Assembly: GCA_911728435.2 (NCBI GenBank)
Contig: OU452203.1
Coordinates: 12,669,651-12,733,650 of the forward strand
Source of the DNA: Apoderus coryli
Lineage: Eukaryota; Arthropoda; Insecta; Coleoptera; Attelabidae
Length of the DNA stretch: 64,000 nucleotides
Direction: 5' to 3'
The notes under the pieces are model-generated. The model was given only the letters and a program-made list of their open reading frames with translations. It had not been told where the DNA came from and made no database searches. Positions within the stretch are counted from its first letter, which is position 1. Every line of letters begins with the position of its first letter. The translations under genes were made by a program, and so were the position numbers. Shown here piece by piece: positions 22,790 through 35,849 of the stretch.

Positions 22790-22955
22790 CAACATTTCAA
22801 TCTTTTATTTTATTTTATTTTTTTTTTTTGTCTATGTTTGTAATTGTTATCTTACCTTAGGGGTTAAGTGAGGAAGTATTAACTTCAACTTCGCCCATTG
22901 TAAACTTTTTTTTGCAATAAAGTCTTTTTATTATTATTATTATTATTATTATAAC
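22790..22955 (+). repeat. LINE 3' UTR with TTA-repeat tail
   Basis: The sequence GGGTTAAGTGAGGAAG...CTTCGCCCATTG ends in GCAATAAAGTC followed by about seven TTA/ATT units (22,931-22,953). This AATAAA-plus-trinucleotide tail is typical of CR1/jockey-like LINE 3' ends. Confidence 0.5.
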
Positions 22956-23352
22956 TTCTAATATAAGTCAAACATTTGATATTCAGTCAAGAGAGAAGAT
23001 ACATATTATCCATCGGTTGTAAATAATAATTACCTATTAAACACTACAAAAACAGATGATATTATTTAATAGTAACTATTATTACCACAGAATTAAACAT
23101 AGTAATACTATAGGTTACTACTAATTAATAATTATAGGAAATCAATCACTACAACAACTTTTTAATATGACCTCCTCGTAGTTGTAAACGCTTATCTAAT
23201 CTCCTCCTTTCTTCTCTTCCTGAGGCCTTACATAACATTTCTCTTGAGAGTTAATTGCATGCATTTCTAATTTTTTCCTTTAAATGTTCTAAGTTATGTG
23301 TTCGCAGCAATTCTTGCTGCGAACGCCGCCCCCGTCATGCTGGATCTTTGTA

Positions 23353-23847
23353 GGCCATAATGGCTATAGAAAGCCAATAAATTTGACCATTGTCACAAAT
23401 AATCAACAATTTGAGTCAACAATGTATTCGGCGGGCAACACATAAAAAATTAATTTTAAGACGTGGAAACTCTTTAGCAAAAGTGAAAATTTTAAATATT
23501 TGTTAAAATAATGTTTTTATAAGTTAGCCTTCAGTTTGTATCATACGTTCTCGTTATTAGTTTATCAAATTCGTCGCCAACCCAAAACTTTCGAAATTAT
23601 GTACTATTAATTTAATATTAGATGATGGTTTGTGTTTTTCTGGGTATCTGGCAACAAATGTATCGCACGTTCTTGTAATTATCCTGTCACATTCGTCATA
23701 AATAATAAAAAAATGTAGTCTTCGTTAGTATAATTTATACGGCCTGCCATGATTATTATACTAACTAATTAGTATCCACAATTGTCATAATTGTTGATTA
23801 TTTGTGACAAGTGTCATATTTATTTGCTTTCAAAAGCCATCATGGCC
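23353..23847. mobile_element. MITE with ~60-bp TIRs
   Basis: The left end starts GGCCATAATGGCTATAG and the right end (minus) GGCCATGATGGCTTTTG. The similarity continues inwards as GACNNTTGTCACAAAT and AATCAACAATT on both sides. The 495-bp element has no coding region. Target duplication not evident. Confidence 0.6.
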
Positions 23848-24004
23848 AATTAAACTCAATTAAATTTCAAAGTCCTATCACTATTATTGTAATAGAAAAA
23901 TGTAAATTTGTCAATATTTTCATAAACTTGCCCATATTTTTGTGCAAAAAAAATAAAAAAATTATTTTTAAATTTGATTTTATAAAATATATACATAGGC
24001 GCCT

Positions 24005-24620
24005 AAAGTAGGTCTAGCAGCAAACATTTTAAACTTCGCGCATATTTAAAGCCACAAGGTGAGGGTTACTAGCCAAAAAATAAAAAATCTTGTCACCAAA
24101 TTGAACCATTTTTGAAATTAGCATCAGATGATCAGTACCTTTTAGTAAAAATAGCTGTGATTATTGGAATACTTGCTGCCTGTTGCAGGGAAGAGCTTTG
24201 TCAGCTAACTTTGGAGAACGTAGAAGATATGGATACTTCACTACGGATTAAAATAGCAGATACCAAAAACAAGAATCCACGAAATGTTACTATTATTGTT
24301 GAAAAATGTTATTTGAATTTTTTCGAAACCTCCATGGTTCTTCGTCAAGTGTCGGATATCGGCGACTTTTTCTAGAATACCAGGCAAATGCACAAAAAAT
24401 CCGTTCAGAAACACATTTGGAAAAACTCCTGCTACCGTAGCAACATTTTTGCAACTTCGACGTTTTTGTCGCTGTTCAGCGAGCTTACTTGCCGATGTAG
24501 GAGCAAATTTGACGAAAATTAAGCGGCATGGTGGGTAGAAATCCTCTAGCGTTGCTGAGGTATAGGTACACGAAAGATTCTTTGGCAGCTAAAACTTCTA
24601 TCCTCTGAAGACTGCCTCCA
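24005..24620 (+). pseudogene. Crypton-like tyrosine recombinase fragment
   Basis: The uninterrupted stretch 24,118-24,375 reads DDQYLLVKIAVIIGILAACC, REELCQLTLENVED and LRIKIADTKNKNPR. This is the first part of a tyrosine-recombinase catalytic domain; the R of REEL is the expected first catalytic Arg. After frame breaks, FCRCSASLLADVGANLTKI and KRHGGW (24,460-24,540) correspond to the HxxR...GH/W region, but the catalytic block is degraded. The upstream part before 24,118 has a stop (PQGEGY-stop-PK). Its sister copy is at 61,930-62,995. The family resembles Crypton-type elements of insects. Dead. Confidence 0.7.
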
Positions 24621-26285
24621 ATGCAAAAAACAGATATTGCCTCAACGTCAACTAGTGTTGCGGTTCTTTATGTCCAATATACTCCTTAACCACGAATAGT
24701 GGTAGAACTGTGGAAGTAGAAGGGATTAATATTTCAAGTTGTGTTAATTGTAACCATTAATATTAATTTAATAAATAAGCAAACTTTATTCGCAGGCAAA
24801 TTGAGACCTTTTATTTTAAGGGTCCATTCTACACAACTCTCCGGTTTTACTGCAGCCTCATGGGCTTATTGTGAAATTGATTGAGACTTTAAAAAGAGTC
24901 AGAAGAAGGAACACTCGTTATTAAAATTGTTTTATTTTTATAATTTAGTTTTCAGGTCCCATTGTAATTATGTTGTTTTGTTGTAAATGTATAGTTTTTA
25001 AGTTTTTCTGTGTAAAGTTTTCTTTAACTCTTACATACAAAAGTACATTAAGTGATTTCTTAGTAGTTAAATACTTGCCTTTTAGTGGTTTATCCTTAAG
25101 AGTTCCAAAAATGCACCTGTTTACTTTTTAGCGAATATTTCTTAAACTAAACAAGATAGAGCTACGACTCAAAAAATCTTTGGTTAGCTGAAAAATTTCA
25201 CAGGGTGTTTTCAGATGAAAGAAAAAACACAAAAACACTATTTTAAACCAGCTGCAAAATCACAGTTAATGAGTTAATTAACAGTCTAAAATACTGATTA
25301 TAATCGCAAAGAACAGCCATATAAACAAAACAAAAATAATATATTACAGGTTTCGTAATTGTGAAAAGTGTTCAAAGTTAGCTAGTGTAGCTCCTATATG
25401 TATGTTGTGACGGGAATTGATTAAAATTTGTGTCCAACTTTTTTTAACAAAGAAGCGATTGACAATTTAGTTTTTTTCATTCACGCAGTGGCTTGTATTG
25501 TTAATCCGAAAGGATTGTTTTTAATGATTACTGCTCAAAATTTTAAATAGTTGCGAAATACCTAAATAATGAGCTTTAATAGTATGTATGTCTGTTGTTT
25601 AATGTTTCAGTTAGAGTTTATGTTTGTAAGTTTTACTATGTTATATGTTTTATGTAGGTACTGATTTTTGAATGTAATGTGTGTAGTTTTTTGGGAACAC
25701 ATTTAGGGACTGACATAAATGAAAATCATATTCAGGCGATTGCAAAACGTGTATTTTTCAAAATATCTCTTATTCTCTGTTCTATACTGTAAGTAGTCTT
25801 TACGTTTTTCCAAAATCTGAAAGAACACAAGATTTTTGGGAACAAACTATTTTATTGCAAAATATTGCCAATGCGACATTTTCCGTTATTGTTCTTCCTG
25901 ATTTCGTATAATATGACTTTTGGTAAAAGAGTTGCTGTGTAGGTACCATTCGCAAAATATTTGAAACCACTTTTTGACATACTTTGATTAAGTTCAAATT
26001 TATTGCTGCGTTTCTTTTAAAACAATATTTATGCGGCGCCGTTGTATATAACTTGTTATATATTTTTGAAAAAATAATTTTAAGGGCTGTAAGAAAATCC
26101 AAAATTATACAGTTTTCCATAAGGAAAAACATAATTTTCGTTACAGTAACATTAGGAATGGCCCTGTTATAAAACAGTTTACTATATCTTATTCTACGTT
26201 GAAAAGTGCTACATATTATTGTTTGTACTTTCTATAAGTTTTTGGTTTGTTTAATTATTAAGTAAACTAATTATGCTGTATTGTA
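24621..26285. other. No recognisable gene
   Basis: Only short AT-biased frames; overlapping frames on both strands at 25,800-26,170 show no domain. Confidence 0.5.
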
Positions 26286-26370
26286 ATACATGCTCGGATC
26301 AGAAAACAGCTTTGCTGCCCTTCGCAGAGTTAAAAATAAAGACGATTCTATCTATCTAATAGTAATTGTA
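26286..26370 (+). repeat. LINE 3' end with TCTA tail
   Basis: CTTTGCTGCCCTTCGCAGAG leads to AAAATAAAGACGATTCTATC followed by TATC/TCTA units. It looks like a LINE 3' terminus; upstream coding sequence is not recognisable. Confidence 0.4.
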
Positions 26371-28160
26371 CTTTTAATTTTGATATTAGGTATTAAAATA
26401 TAATACTATCGTTACTTTAATATAAGTTGTTTATTTTTGGACCAGTTTGGCTAATAAACGGCTAAGTTTACTTACCGACGCCTCAATCTTAGTAACCAGT
26501 AAATATAACCTACCACCGTAAAAACAGATTTGGTAAACAATGAAAATCATCAAGTCTGACAAAAAATAAATTAAATTCTTCTTAAATATTTCATTTTAAC
26601 TATGTTATATTCGAAATTTTTCAGGTAACACTCACATAAATATTTTCATATATATTATCATATAATAACATCAAAACTACCAGCTCCACCCTTATGCGTA
26701 ACTACTAACGACAGCTTAAAATTGCGAGGGTGTAATTTTAAAGAAAAACCTAATAAATTCGTCATACCCTATTACAGCAAATTACTCATACAACATCCCC
26801 TACTAGAGTCATACAACGCCAGAGCAACAATGGGGGTAAGTATGCGTCACTGACTCTAGCAGGGGTGAAAAAATTGACAAATTACGTTTAAACTTGCAAT
26901 ATTTACCACACATTTTATCAATGTTAATATAAAACACAACATCGTTAAATCAGATCCATAAAACTTTTGTCTGTCGTTATTTAGGTTTATCTAGTCTAAG
27001 AATAGTGCTATGCGCACCTTGACAGGGCCATTAAAAATTAAAATAAATTCGACAGCGTCAGTGTGAGAGAAGAGGAGAAAAAGTACGAACAGCACGATCT
27101 CTAAAAGTAGTAGTAGTAAAAATTCGATATTCTACCGCTTGAAATGTAAATGACAATCAATTCCCAAGTCGCATCACAACGAAATTTTTCCAGAAATAAC
27201 TTGTATGCTGACTGCATAGTGACTTCCTGAAAATTACTTCACTAAAAATCAGAGGCGTAACCAAGAATTTTCAAAATTGACAAATGGACATTAATAAGTA
27301 TAAAATGTATGTTTTTTTGTTATACAGAAGCTAATATTTTAACTTGCTTTGCTGGTTGTTTTGTTTGAGCCTTGGATGCAATATAGACATTATATTATTA
27401 TCATTCAAGCGGCCAATAGACTCAGTTGCAATCCTCGAGACAATAGTTCAAAAGAAATTGAGATCGAATTGAATACATCGCTAAATTACTTGCATTTCTA
27501 TTAGTGAGAGAAAGTTGACATTTCTAGCATCCGCGTCAAATTAAATGTATCCATTCGAGTAACAATATGTGCAGATGGGCTACAATTTCAATAATAATAA
27601 TAAAAATTTGAACTTGGAACTTTACGATTACCACAGCAAACCTTTACACAAATGGGTAACAGGTATGCCATGGTTGGTTTTTTAAAATGGTCTTTAAATG
27701 CAGACGCCCGGAACGTAGATGGTGAGGACGATAAAAAATCAATATTCGAATGCCAAATGTGTCAACTTGTGTCATGTAAAAACAATTCTGCCAGATTTAA
27801 TTGATGTGAATAGTATTAAAATAAAAATATGCATAAATTACGATTCTTAAATATAATAATGTTTTAATATTTGTTATAATATTATTGTGGTAGTTGAGTA
27901 AATTAAATTTGTTGGAAAATCAAGTATCAAATAATGTTCCATGTGTAGATTTGTAGACGAAAATGTGCTGGAATATGTTTATGGTGAAAAGTTTAAATAA
28001 AGTGTGGCATCCGCGAATTTGTCATCTTTTCTTGATTGTTGTCAGATTTTGAATGAATTGAATGGAATGAAATATAAATAATATGGAATTTTTTCAACAA
28101 GCAAATTATTTTAGCAAAAAGATAATAATCAAAAAAATAACGGTACAGATAAGTTATATA
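26371..28160. other. No gene; a small hairpin and one dispersed repeat
   Basis: CCCCTACTAGAGTCA (26,797) and TGACTCTAGCAGGGG (26,860) form an imperfect 15-bp inverted pair about 80 bp across. A dispersed repeat lies at 27,496-27,558 (listed separately). Otherwise AT-rich and stop-rich. Confidence 0.45.
27496..27558 (+). repeat. Short dispersed repeat, copy 1
   Basis: AGAGAAAGTTGACATTT and AAATTAAATGTATCCAT match 56,233-56,293 with about a dozen differences. Non-coding. Confidence 0.5.
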
Positions 28161-28164
28161 AAGT

Positions 28165-28650
28165 TCGACCTCTTTTTTTGATATATTGAACAAAGCTTTC
28201 AAACAAATCTCGTCAGAGCCCAAAATAAGGGTAGATGAAAGTATAATTCCCTATCATGACAGGCACGGTATAAAGCAGTTTATGCGGATAAGGTTTGGGT
28301 ATAAACTGTGGGTACCAGCCGATCCCTCTGGATATATTTTTCTCACAGAATCTTATTGTGGGTCTTCTACAAGATTACTTGATACTGGTTGGTTTGAGAC
28401 AAGGTGGTAATGCAGTATTAGAACTGGTTGATTATCTGGAAGTAAATAAGGGAACCAAATTTTACTTCGACAACCTATTTAGGTTCCTCTGGGGGGCTTT
28501 TAAATGAACTCAATGGTAGAGGTTTAGGCGGCACTGGTACTTTGCGGGAAAATCCCTGCAATGCAAACATGAATCTCCCCGACAAAAAAAATTCAGAAGC
28601 AAACGCGCAGAGGTCAAACGGCATTTTCATCCTCAAGACATTTAACTGTT
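28165..28650 (+). pseudogene. piggyBac-family transposase fragment
   Basis: The frame reads KIRVDESIIPYHDRHGIKQF, MRIRFGYKLWVPADPSGY and IFLTESYCG. It then shifts to LRQGGNAVLELVDYL, KFYFDNLF, and finally LLNELNGRGLGGTGTLREN. These are conserved blocks of the DDE_Tnp_1_7 (piggyBac) fold. The D of VDES and the D of YFDN are catalytic-site residues. There is one frame break near 28,390 and another near 28,490. Termini and target duplication were not found. Confidence 0.8.
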
Positions 28651-28654
28651 CTTG

Positions 28655-29250
28655 CAAATTACGACACTATTTATCCAATTATTCGTGAGAAACAGTGGCA
28701 GCGTTTCGGGGTTGGTTAATCTTAACTTAGATACTCCACAGGGAAATATATTAGGGCCCTTAATTTTTCCCTATACTATAACGATCTTCCGGAACATGTC
28801 ACTAGTGCAACAATATTTATATATGCCGATGAGAGCACGGTGGTTATTGCCGTCGTTGACCCTCAAATAGTGGAGAGGAGAGTGTTGGAGTGCTTCAGAC
28901 AGAAGATGTACGCTTGTTGGACTGCAAACAAGTTAATTCTTAACACGAGGAAGACTCAAGTAATGGAGATTCATAGCCTGACAGGAACTCCTCTAGTTTT
29001 TGTTTAACTTTGATGATTACGTCAATTTTCTTGGTGTTAGCATCCTTAGTTTTAGGCCCATGTCGAAGTGGTTTGCTTTTTTCTGCTTCACTCATTACGA
29101 GCTTCCCTTTGCCTTCGCGAGAATTTGAGTGTTTACTACAGTTCGATACAATCAGTTCTGTGGATATTTTAGGACAGTCTCAAAATATTAAGAGGGATTA
29201 TATTGCTCAAAAAGGAATGGTCCGATTGGTTCTTGACAGTCCATGTTGTT
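28655..29250 (+). pseudogene. Non-LTR RT fragment
   Basis: TPQGNILGPLIF (28,735-28,770) is the conserved VPQGS-LGP block. ATIFIYADESTVVIA (about 28,808-28,850) holds the catalytic YADD box with the second Asp changed to Glu. TANKLILNTRKTQVMEI and YVNFLGVSI follow. Several frame changes. It directly follows the piggyBac fragment, so one element inserted next to, or truncated, the other. Confidence 0.75.
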
Positions 29251-31860
29251 GTGTTTGTCTTTTGTTTCTAAAGTAATAACGAGACACACTCCTCCGTTTT
29301 ATTATAAGTTTTTTAAAATTTCGTGGCTATCAAACAAAATAGTCACCTGGAACGCTATTCTGTATACGTTTCCAAGTGCCGATAACGGTAAGTCGCACTG
29401 ATCGCCAGCCGTCCGGAAGTCGCACCGTGCAGTATTCTGTATGCTCTACAACCGACCGATATCGCCAATTCGAGTCGACAAAGCTCGGTATCTCTCCGTG
29501 CCCTCGTTCACCCCACAGTAAACGCTACCGATGTTTATTGAACGAAATTGTCATTATTGGATCTTTATTAATGTTTTATTTTGGTACGAATTGCGGATTA
29601 ATTAAGTAATATTGGAGTATTTGATGGGTGATTTTACAGTGTACAGTGTCTAGTTATATTGCATTATTGTTTAAAACACTTTTCAGTTTGCAAGTAAACG
29701 CATTTTCCATTTTTAAAATTGTTCGAATCATTTCATAAAAAACTTAAATGTGACATAGTGCCGTCATACCAAAACCTCCTTATCGTTCTCTGGTGAATTA
29801 TGCTAGTGTACGATAATAATTCTTATTTGTATTAATTAATTAACTATGAACAGTCTGCATTGAAAATGCTGTAACCTCAAATATATACTCTTACCAAGCT
29901 TTTAAAAACCAAATTAACTGACGCAGTTGCATTGTTTATGGACCTTGAAGTCGGATCAGGATCATATTCAAGGAGTGCTTTTTCACGTTTCACATTTTAT
30001 CGCATATATACAAAGACAGTATAAATTTTCGAATATTTTTTTAATTAATTTATGTTTGAAATTATTAATTCTGTCTTTCACTTTTGTATTATTCGGCTAT
30101 GATTAAATAAATTATACAGTGGTAGTTTTCGTATGTATGCTATTAATTGTAAATAAATTGATTATTATAGTACCTATTTAAAAGGGCCTGTGAAATGTCA
30201 ACGCAAATAATACTCGAAAGTGAACAAACGCCATACAACGTCCAGACAGCATAGTCGTCATCAATTCAAAAAAAGCGCTTTCCACATGCCCATACGTAGC
30301 CTTTACTGCGTTTTTAACTTTGATGGTAGAGTAAAATTTGGGTCAGCCAGATTTCATTATTAGCGGTGGCAAATGCAATTTTTGAGAGTCTCGTTGTTTT
30401 GATTCAGTCACTCATCTTTCCCTGTTTAAAATGATGAGGAGGTGAAAAGTTTTCAACCCAGTTTTAAAATAGCTTTTTAAGTATAAGAATTACCATTTTC
30501 GCCAACAAAAAACTGATATCAAGTGACAGATTAAAGCTAATTATTTCGCCACTATCAAAATTCTAAACATTAATCATAATTAAAAACAAAGCTTTCGAAT
30601 TAATAATAAAAGCTACTGCGCAAATTAAAGGAATTAAAGAAAACCTATATTTATGGACTCCTAACGTTTGGTGAAGCAATCTGCTACCGTCATCCAACCG
30701 ACTAGGTCTAATGTTCGTTGAGCAGTATAAAAACTGGAATTCTAACCATCAACCAAGTCCGAGAATGCCTTAATTGGTTTGGTGAATGCAGGAATTAAAA
30801 AGTAAGTAGCAGTAGTTTAGTATAGTTTCTAACGTCATCTATGCCTTCAAATACAACTCTCGAAATAACGCATATTGGAGTACAATTTACGTTCAAGCAC
30901 ATATTACTCTAATTTAGGAGCGGCACTGGCTATTTTTATTAACTTAATTAAATAAACTTTATGAGAAAACTCTTAGTTATGACTCAAAACATTTCCGTCA
31001 TTTTATATCATTCAGATTTTCTTCTGTCTATAAATTCCTGGGTTGTAATAACTGCACAAAAATATGTTGTTCCAAAAAGCTATAAATGAACCTATAAAAA
31101 TGTAGAAAATAATATATTGTAAAGGATTATCGGATTTTATTGTAATAGCTGTTGACGACACGTCTCTGACTTTAATGCTTTACAACAGATATCTGGTATC
31201 TCATTAATACGCGCATTAGTTGTGAAATAAATATAACTTTGAGCCCGTTAGAGCGTAATGTGTTTAGTTCCAATCGACATTTATAGGTACATTGTACTGT
31301 CTTTAAAACAGAGTAATTCCTTAAGCGCAAATAAGCTGAAGCTAAGGTATTTTTCTTTGCTGTTAACGTCTTCGTTAAAGATCTGCGTGTGTCTTGATAA
31401 TGAGAATTCTCATCTTTTTGTTGGCATTTCTACATTTTAAATATGTGACTTGTTCTTTCAAACTTTGAGGATAATAAATACTTTTTCATTGTTCATTAAC
31501 ACATGACTTTCTACTTTTCAAAGCTTCATTCGTCTCTTGTCAAAGTTCGCTTAATTGTGTTTGTAAAGTTTAATTATTTAAATTAAATAAATAGAAGTGG
31601 CGACGCGTGACTTTTTCTAAAGCGTTCCCAAAACCAGATGTGAAAATTTTTATCTTTAAAAAAAAAGTTTATTTTGAAACTCCCAAATATGATTTTTTGC
31701 TTACCTATTTTAGGTATTTTATTTAATTTTTTTTCTAAATATCGATTTACTTTTTTTGATTTCTTTTTTAAAATAGGTGTTGGTCTTCCATTTTCAATGA
31801 TCTTTTTTTCTTAAAAATTACACAAGGAGAACGACTTTTTAACTAGTTGATAGTAGTGCC
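29251..31860. other. No recognisable gene
   Basis: Around 29,370-29,530 base composition is richer in G+C (CGATAACGG, CCGTCCGGAAGTCGC) and a 77-codon frame exists there, but no domain is visible. The remainder is AT-rich. Confidence 0.45.
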
Positions 31861-32381
31861 ATTCATCCATATTTATTTCTTTAATCGCACGCACACTGTA
31901 TCCCGCAGCCTATTCTGTGTATCGAGTAACCAAAACAAAAAATGGTAACAAGTGTCCATAATATAGCGACGCCCCCCACGCTCTCGCGCTGTAGAATTCA
32001 AGTACGCGACCAGACACGAGTCTGATCTGACCATCTGACCATCACGCGTATCCAAAAACCAAAGTGGTAACATTCAATCTAGTCTAAGCGAGGCAGATTT
32101 ATCGTGTTATATCAACAACGTCTCGCTAGACGGTGTTGCGTTATATACGCATTTTGTTTATTATAAATATCTTATCTACTAAATGCATAACCCAGACAGT
32201 ATAGAGCGAATTATTTTGGTGGATTTGATTAATTTCATTGATGAATGACGAAAATTATTAAATATTGCTTTTGGTAAAAAAAAATTATTTTACAGTTAGT
32301 AATAAAATATTTATTTTCAAGATTTTTAACTGTTACCAATGGTAACAGTGGTTACAAGGACGCTTGGTCACTGATAAATTG
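31861..32381. other. G+C-richer island and a 19-bp palindrome
   Basis: 31,880-32,140 is richer in G+C than its surroundings and contains two spaced AACCAAA...GGTAACA blocks. CTGTTACCAATGGTAACAG (about 32,328-32,346) is a perfect odd palindrome. No gene is recognised. Confidence 0.35.
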
Positions 32382-32537
32382 CGAGGGTGGTTTGATAATT
32401 CCACGACTTTTCAAAGTAATATTTTTTTGTTTTGTTTTGCAAAAAGAACATTTTATTTTTCTACATAATCTCCTTTAAGCTCGATACATTTCCCTGCGGG
32501 AAATTCAAAAAGTCACGGACTTATCAAACCATCCTCG
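32382..32537. mobile_element. Mariner-type deletion MITE
   Basis: The ends are inverted: CGAGGGTGGTTTGATAA at the left and, on the minus strand, CGAGGATGGTTTGATAAGTC at the right, each followed by an AAAAGT(C/G)-type block. Internally TACATAATCTCCTTTAAGCT resembles the 5' untranslated part of irritans-type mariners. 156 bp and no transposase, so a non-autonomous derivative. TA follows the right end but is not seen immediately at the left. Confidence 0.65.
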
Positions 32538-32547
32538 TATATTGCAT

Positions 32548-32615
32548 GTAGAAAATAAAAGGCTAATCCCCACAAACTAATTTTATTTCGTGGAGATTAG
32601 AGTTTTATTTCCTAC
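32548..32615. repeat. Inverted pair of the ribozyme-associated segment
   Basis: GTAGAAAATAAAAGGCTAAT...CCCCACAAA is answered by TTTCGTGGAGATTAGAGTTTTATTTCCTAC-type sequence. This equals the segment found downstream of the hammerhead-like motifs, here head to head with almost no spacer and with no motif between. Confidence 0.5.
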
Positions 32616-35045
32616 ATAATATAACTTAATTATTAGCTCTCCATATCATATTTATGTAATGTAATATGTCTATGGAGGCTAATAGTTTCATGAAAAAAAC
32701 ACTTTTCTCTTTAATTTCACCGGAAATAAGTACGAGTTTTCGGTCATTTTATACGTAAATAAATAATTTAAAAAAATGTCTGTATCCACGATAACTCAAA
32801 AACCACAAAGTTTGTTACAAAAATACTACCTACAGGATACGTCTAGGTGCTGATTAACACTTTTGGGAAACATTGAGCGTAGGTGAGGGGGTAAGGTAAA
32901 GGTGGTTTGTTGTAATATCTAATATCAGTTTGTAAATGTCATTATGACAATGATTTGTCAGTTTCGTTTTCTGGTTTTGATATACTTATGGGCGTCTTTC
33001 ATATTGGAAGAACTCAAAATACCTATTTGTGGACTTGACAACGAAATGAAATCAACTGTTAAAACTGTTGCCTTTACAATACCTCACTTTTCACAATTGA
33101 ACTGATTATAGCGGCACGTAGAAGGTCCAGTTAACTTAACAGGAACTTTAACATAAGGTTAAGGCTTACCTGAACACTGATAAGCACTTTGACATTTATT
33201 TGACTGTGAGTTATTAGTGAACCAAGAGCTAAACTACATAACCGTGCACTGCTAAACCGGCTCTAAGTGTCAATTTATTTCTTTTATCTGCAAAATTTGA
33301 GTTTGTTTCAAGGATTGTAGCGTTTGGATACGTTTGAGAAGACAAAAAATGTTTTAATACGGTGAAGACATCAATCACAATATGGGGAAATTTTAGACCG
33401 ATTTGCTTATTGTTTAAATAAATACATTCTCTTAGGTAGAGTCCATTCCAGTTCACGCAGATTTGACCTTTGGAAACCTGATACATGAGCCATGGTCTTG
33501 AGAACCCATGACTGACAGAAATCTCAAGGTAGTAGTTAATAGTTTAACATTTTGAAACCCAATGAAGGTTTACCATCGCTTGAATACAAACGAAAAAGCA
33601 CTCATGATGATGATGCTCACTTGATTTTTATTAGCATTCGATGAAGTATAGTATACATGCTATTACTATTTATTCGAAGGATGTATCTTGTACACTTCGA
33701 GAGTTCAAATATTTTTGCGAGCTTCTTTTTGTTCAATCTAGAGAAATTTAGACAACATTTTTAACTTACACAATCCTTTGGCATTCCTAACAATTTCAAC
33801 AATCACAGAAGAAATTACCCGACAGCCTGTTAAAGTCTTTCACATTACTGACATTTTTATTTTCACACTTTACCAGTTGGTTGCCAAAAAGGGCATCACA
33901 CGAAGTTCAACATCAAATTCTCTGGAAGTTACGGAATTCAAAAAAGTTAGATAACAATAAATATTTTAAATAATAAAAAAGACATCAAAAAAACTTTTAT
34001 CCCATTAGCGTCAAAGTCTTCATTGTCGGATCGTTTGTCAAAACTGGTAGTAATCATTCAGATAATACGAGGTCCAAAGCCTCAAATCATTATAGTCACG
34101 AATTTCAGAATTTGCCCTGCAAGTTTTAAAGATTTTTTCATAAAATAACGTTGCTCTTTTCAAAATATGTCCTTTTAGATTATCAGTGCAACTTCAGCAG
34201 TAGTCTTGGCGATCTTCTTTTTCAAAATTTGTATTGTTGTGTTTCTCTACAAATAGCAACTTTAATTTAAAATTATGTACATAATATATCCTTGATAAAA
34301 ATCTTAAAAAAATATTGAACTCTCATAATATTGAATAACACTAAAATCGGCCTCCTAGTAGTTTCATTATAACGTCATGTTAGGTACCTGTTTCTTCTTG
34401 GTTTCAAAGAGCTGGTAGTGTAGTGATTACAAACACACCGAACAAGTATCTCTAGCCACCTGTCCTGCACGCCAATCGTCATTGGTCCGCATCAGATTAT
34501 TATTCATCTTCTTTTTATTATTGCTTCTTCGCTTTTATTATTATTGTTGGTTAGTCGAGGTCGTTTCGATGGTCGTACTAACGTCATATACGTTGTAACC
34601 AAATCTAATGATTGGTTTACATTAGGTTTTATTTTATTTGAGACTTAGATGGTATACAATACACAAACAGGTAATCTTGACCTGAAGTGTTTTTTTTTTA
34701 CTACTTGATTTTATTTTAAGTGAGCATTTGTTTTTAGATAGATAATTAGAAAAATAAATGCATTGTTGTATAGCCAGCTCCATAGTTTGTCTAGAAATCA
34801 AACCAATTTTACATTCTTATCCGTAATACCCTGTATATTTTTCTATTTGTAAATTCTACATTAAATTTCCTATAATTATGATGAAAATACTTTTATTGTA
34901 AACGCGCTAAAAAAATTTGAGATAAAGACGGTTTCCATTTTGAAGTTCCGTGGAACGATTAAGACCATTTCTGTATGTATTCTTCCACGATAGCGCCCAA
35001 ACGCTTTAACCAATTGAGCTAAGGTGGGCATTCCATACTGATGCC
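32616..35045. other. No recognisable gene
   Basis: The 85-codon minus frame at 33,229-33,486 has no domain. TTAGCTCAATTGGTTAAAGC on the minus strand near 35,010 is an isolated A-box-like stretch with no B box in range. Confidence 0.45.
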
Positions 35046-35049
35046 CAGA

Positions 35050-35440
35050 CACTCTACATCAGCTTTTCAGCGGGGCTCTTATTACATGTGTGCTACGATT
35101 TACAATAGAATCCCAGCCACTTTAAAAATTTAAGTAGCAGACTGTTTACGTACAGACTGAAAATGCTTTTAAGAGATAAAGAGTACTATTCGCTGCAGGA
35201 TTATCTCCAAGACCAGCTGCTTTGATGTTTTGTAGATGCCAGTTCGATCTGTGTTTTATTTTTATTGTGATTACTAATTATTTTTATTATTTTTTTTTGT
35301 CGCAGATTGTTTGATGTAATGTATTTTTGATTGACATTGTTTTTATGTATACTGATATTTTTGTATAGTTTTGATTTCTGCAATATTTCCTGTAACATTA
35401 TTGTTTTTTTGGAAATAAACGCTTATTCTAGTCTATTCTA
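35050..35440 (+). pseudogene. LINE C-terminus and 3' UTR
   Basis: SYYMCATIYNRIPATLK, then LFTYRLKMLLRDKEYYSLQ and DYLQ (35,070-35,215), is the C-terminal tail typical of jockey/CR1-like LINE ORF2 proteins, with one frame change. The 3' UTR ends in GGAAATAAACGCTTATTC followed by TCTAT-type repeats at 35,425-35,445. Confidence 0.65.
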
Positions 35441-35713
35441 TTCTAACTTTTGGTATATGAATTTGGGGCAGTCCTAGAATGAAGCCATTAGATTTTGGTT
35501 GAAATCGCTTAAGCCCTGTGATAGGGGTGGACACAACCACTAAATTTTCATATATCAGTAGGGGTCGCGTGATACATCATTTTAAAGCTTTACAGCGATA
35601 GATCAGTTTTGATATTTGCCCCAATAATTCTCGAGAAAATTGCGTTTAAAATAGTAGTTGGAACGTATATATATTACATTTAAAATACAGTACGAGTATA
35701 TTCTACAGATGAT

Positions 35714-35786
35714 AGTGCCGTGGCCTCATTGGTAGACCATTCGCTTCGTATGCGGAAGGTTAAGAGTTCGAATCCCAGCTCTGGTA
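35714..35786 (+). tRNA. tRNA-like sequence, anticodon CGT if functional (likely pseudogene or SINE head)
   Basis: An A box (TGGCCTCATTGG, 35,721) and a B box (AGTTCGAATCCC, 35,765) are correctly spaced. The anticodon arm TTCGC-TTCGTAT-GCGGA would place CGT (Thr) in the loop, and a T7 run follows at about 35,791. The acceptor stem pairs poorly (only about four of seven positions) and the T stem has mismatches, so a working tRNA is doubtful. Confidence 0.4.
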
Positions 35787-35849
35787 ATAGTTTTTTTCTT
35801 CTAATTTTTGAATAAAGTTGTAGTTAGTGTGTTACGTTAGTTTATTGGA

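Noticed and set aside
29376..29609. 77-codon plus-strand frame in a G+C-richer patch
   Set aside because: No recognisable protein features; composition alone is not enough.
33229..33486. 85-codon minus-strand frame
   Set aside because: No domain or repeat support.
34984..35044. A-box-like TTAGCTCAATTGGTTAAAGC (minus)
   Set aside because: No B box or T arm at the right distance and no cloverleaf; not called a tRNA.
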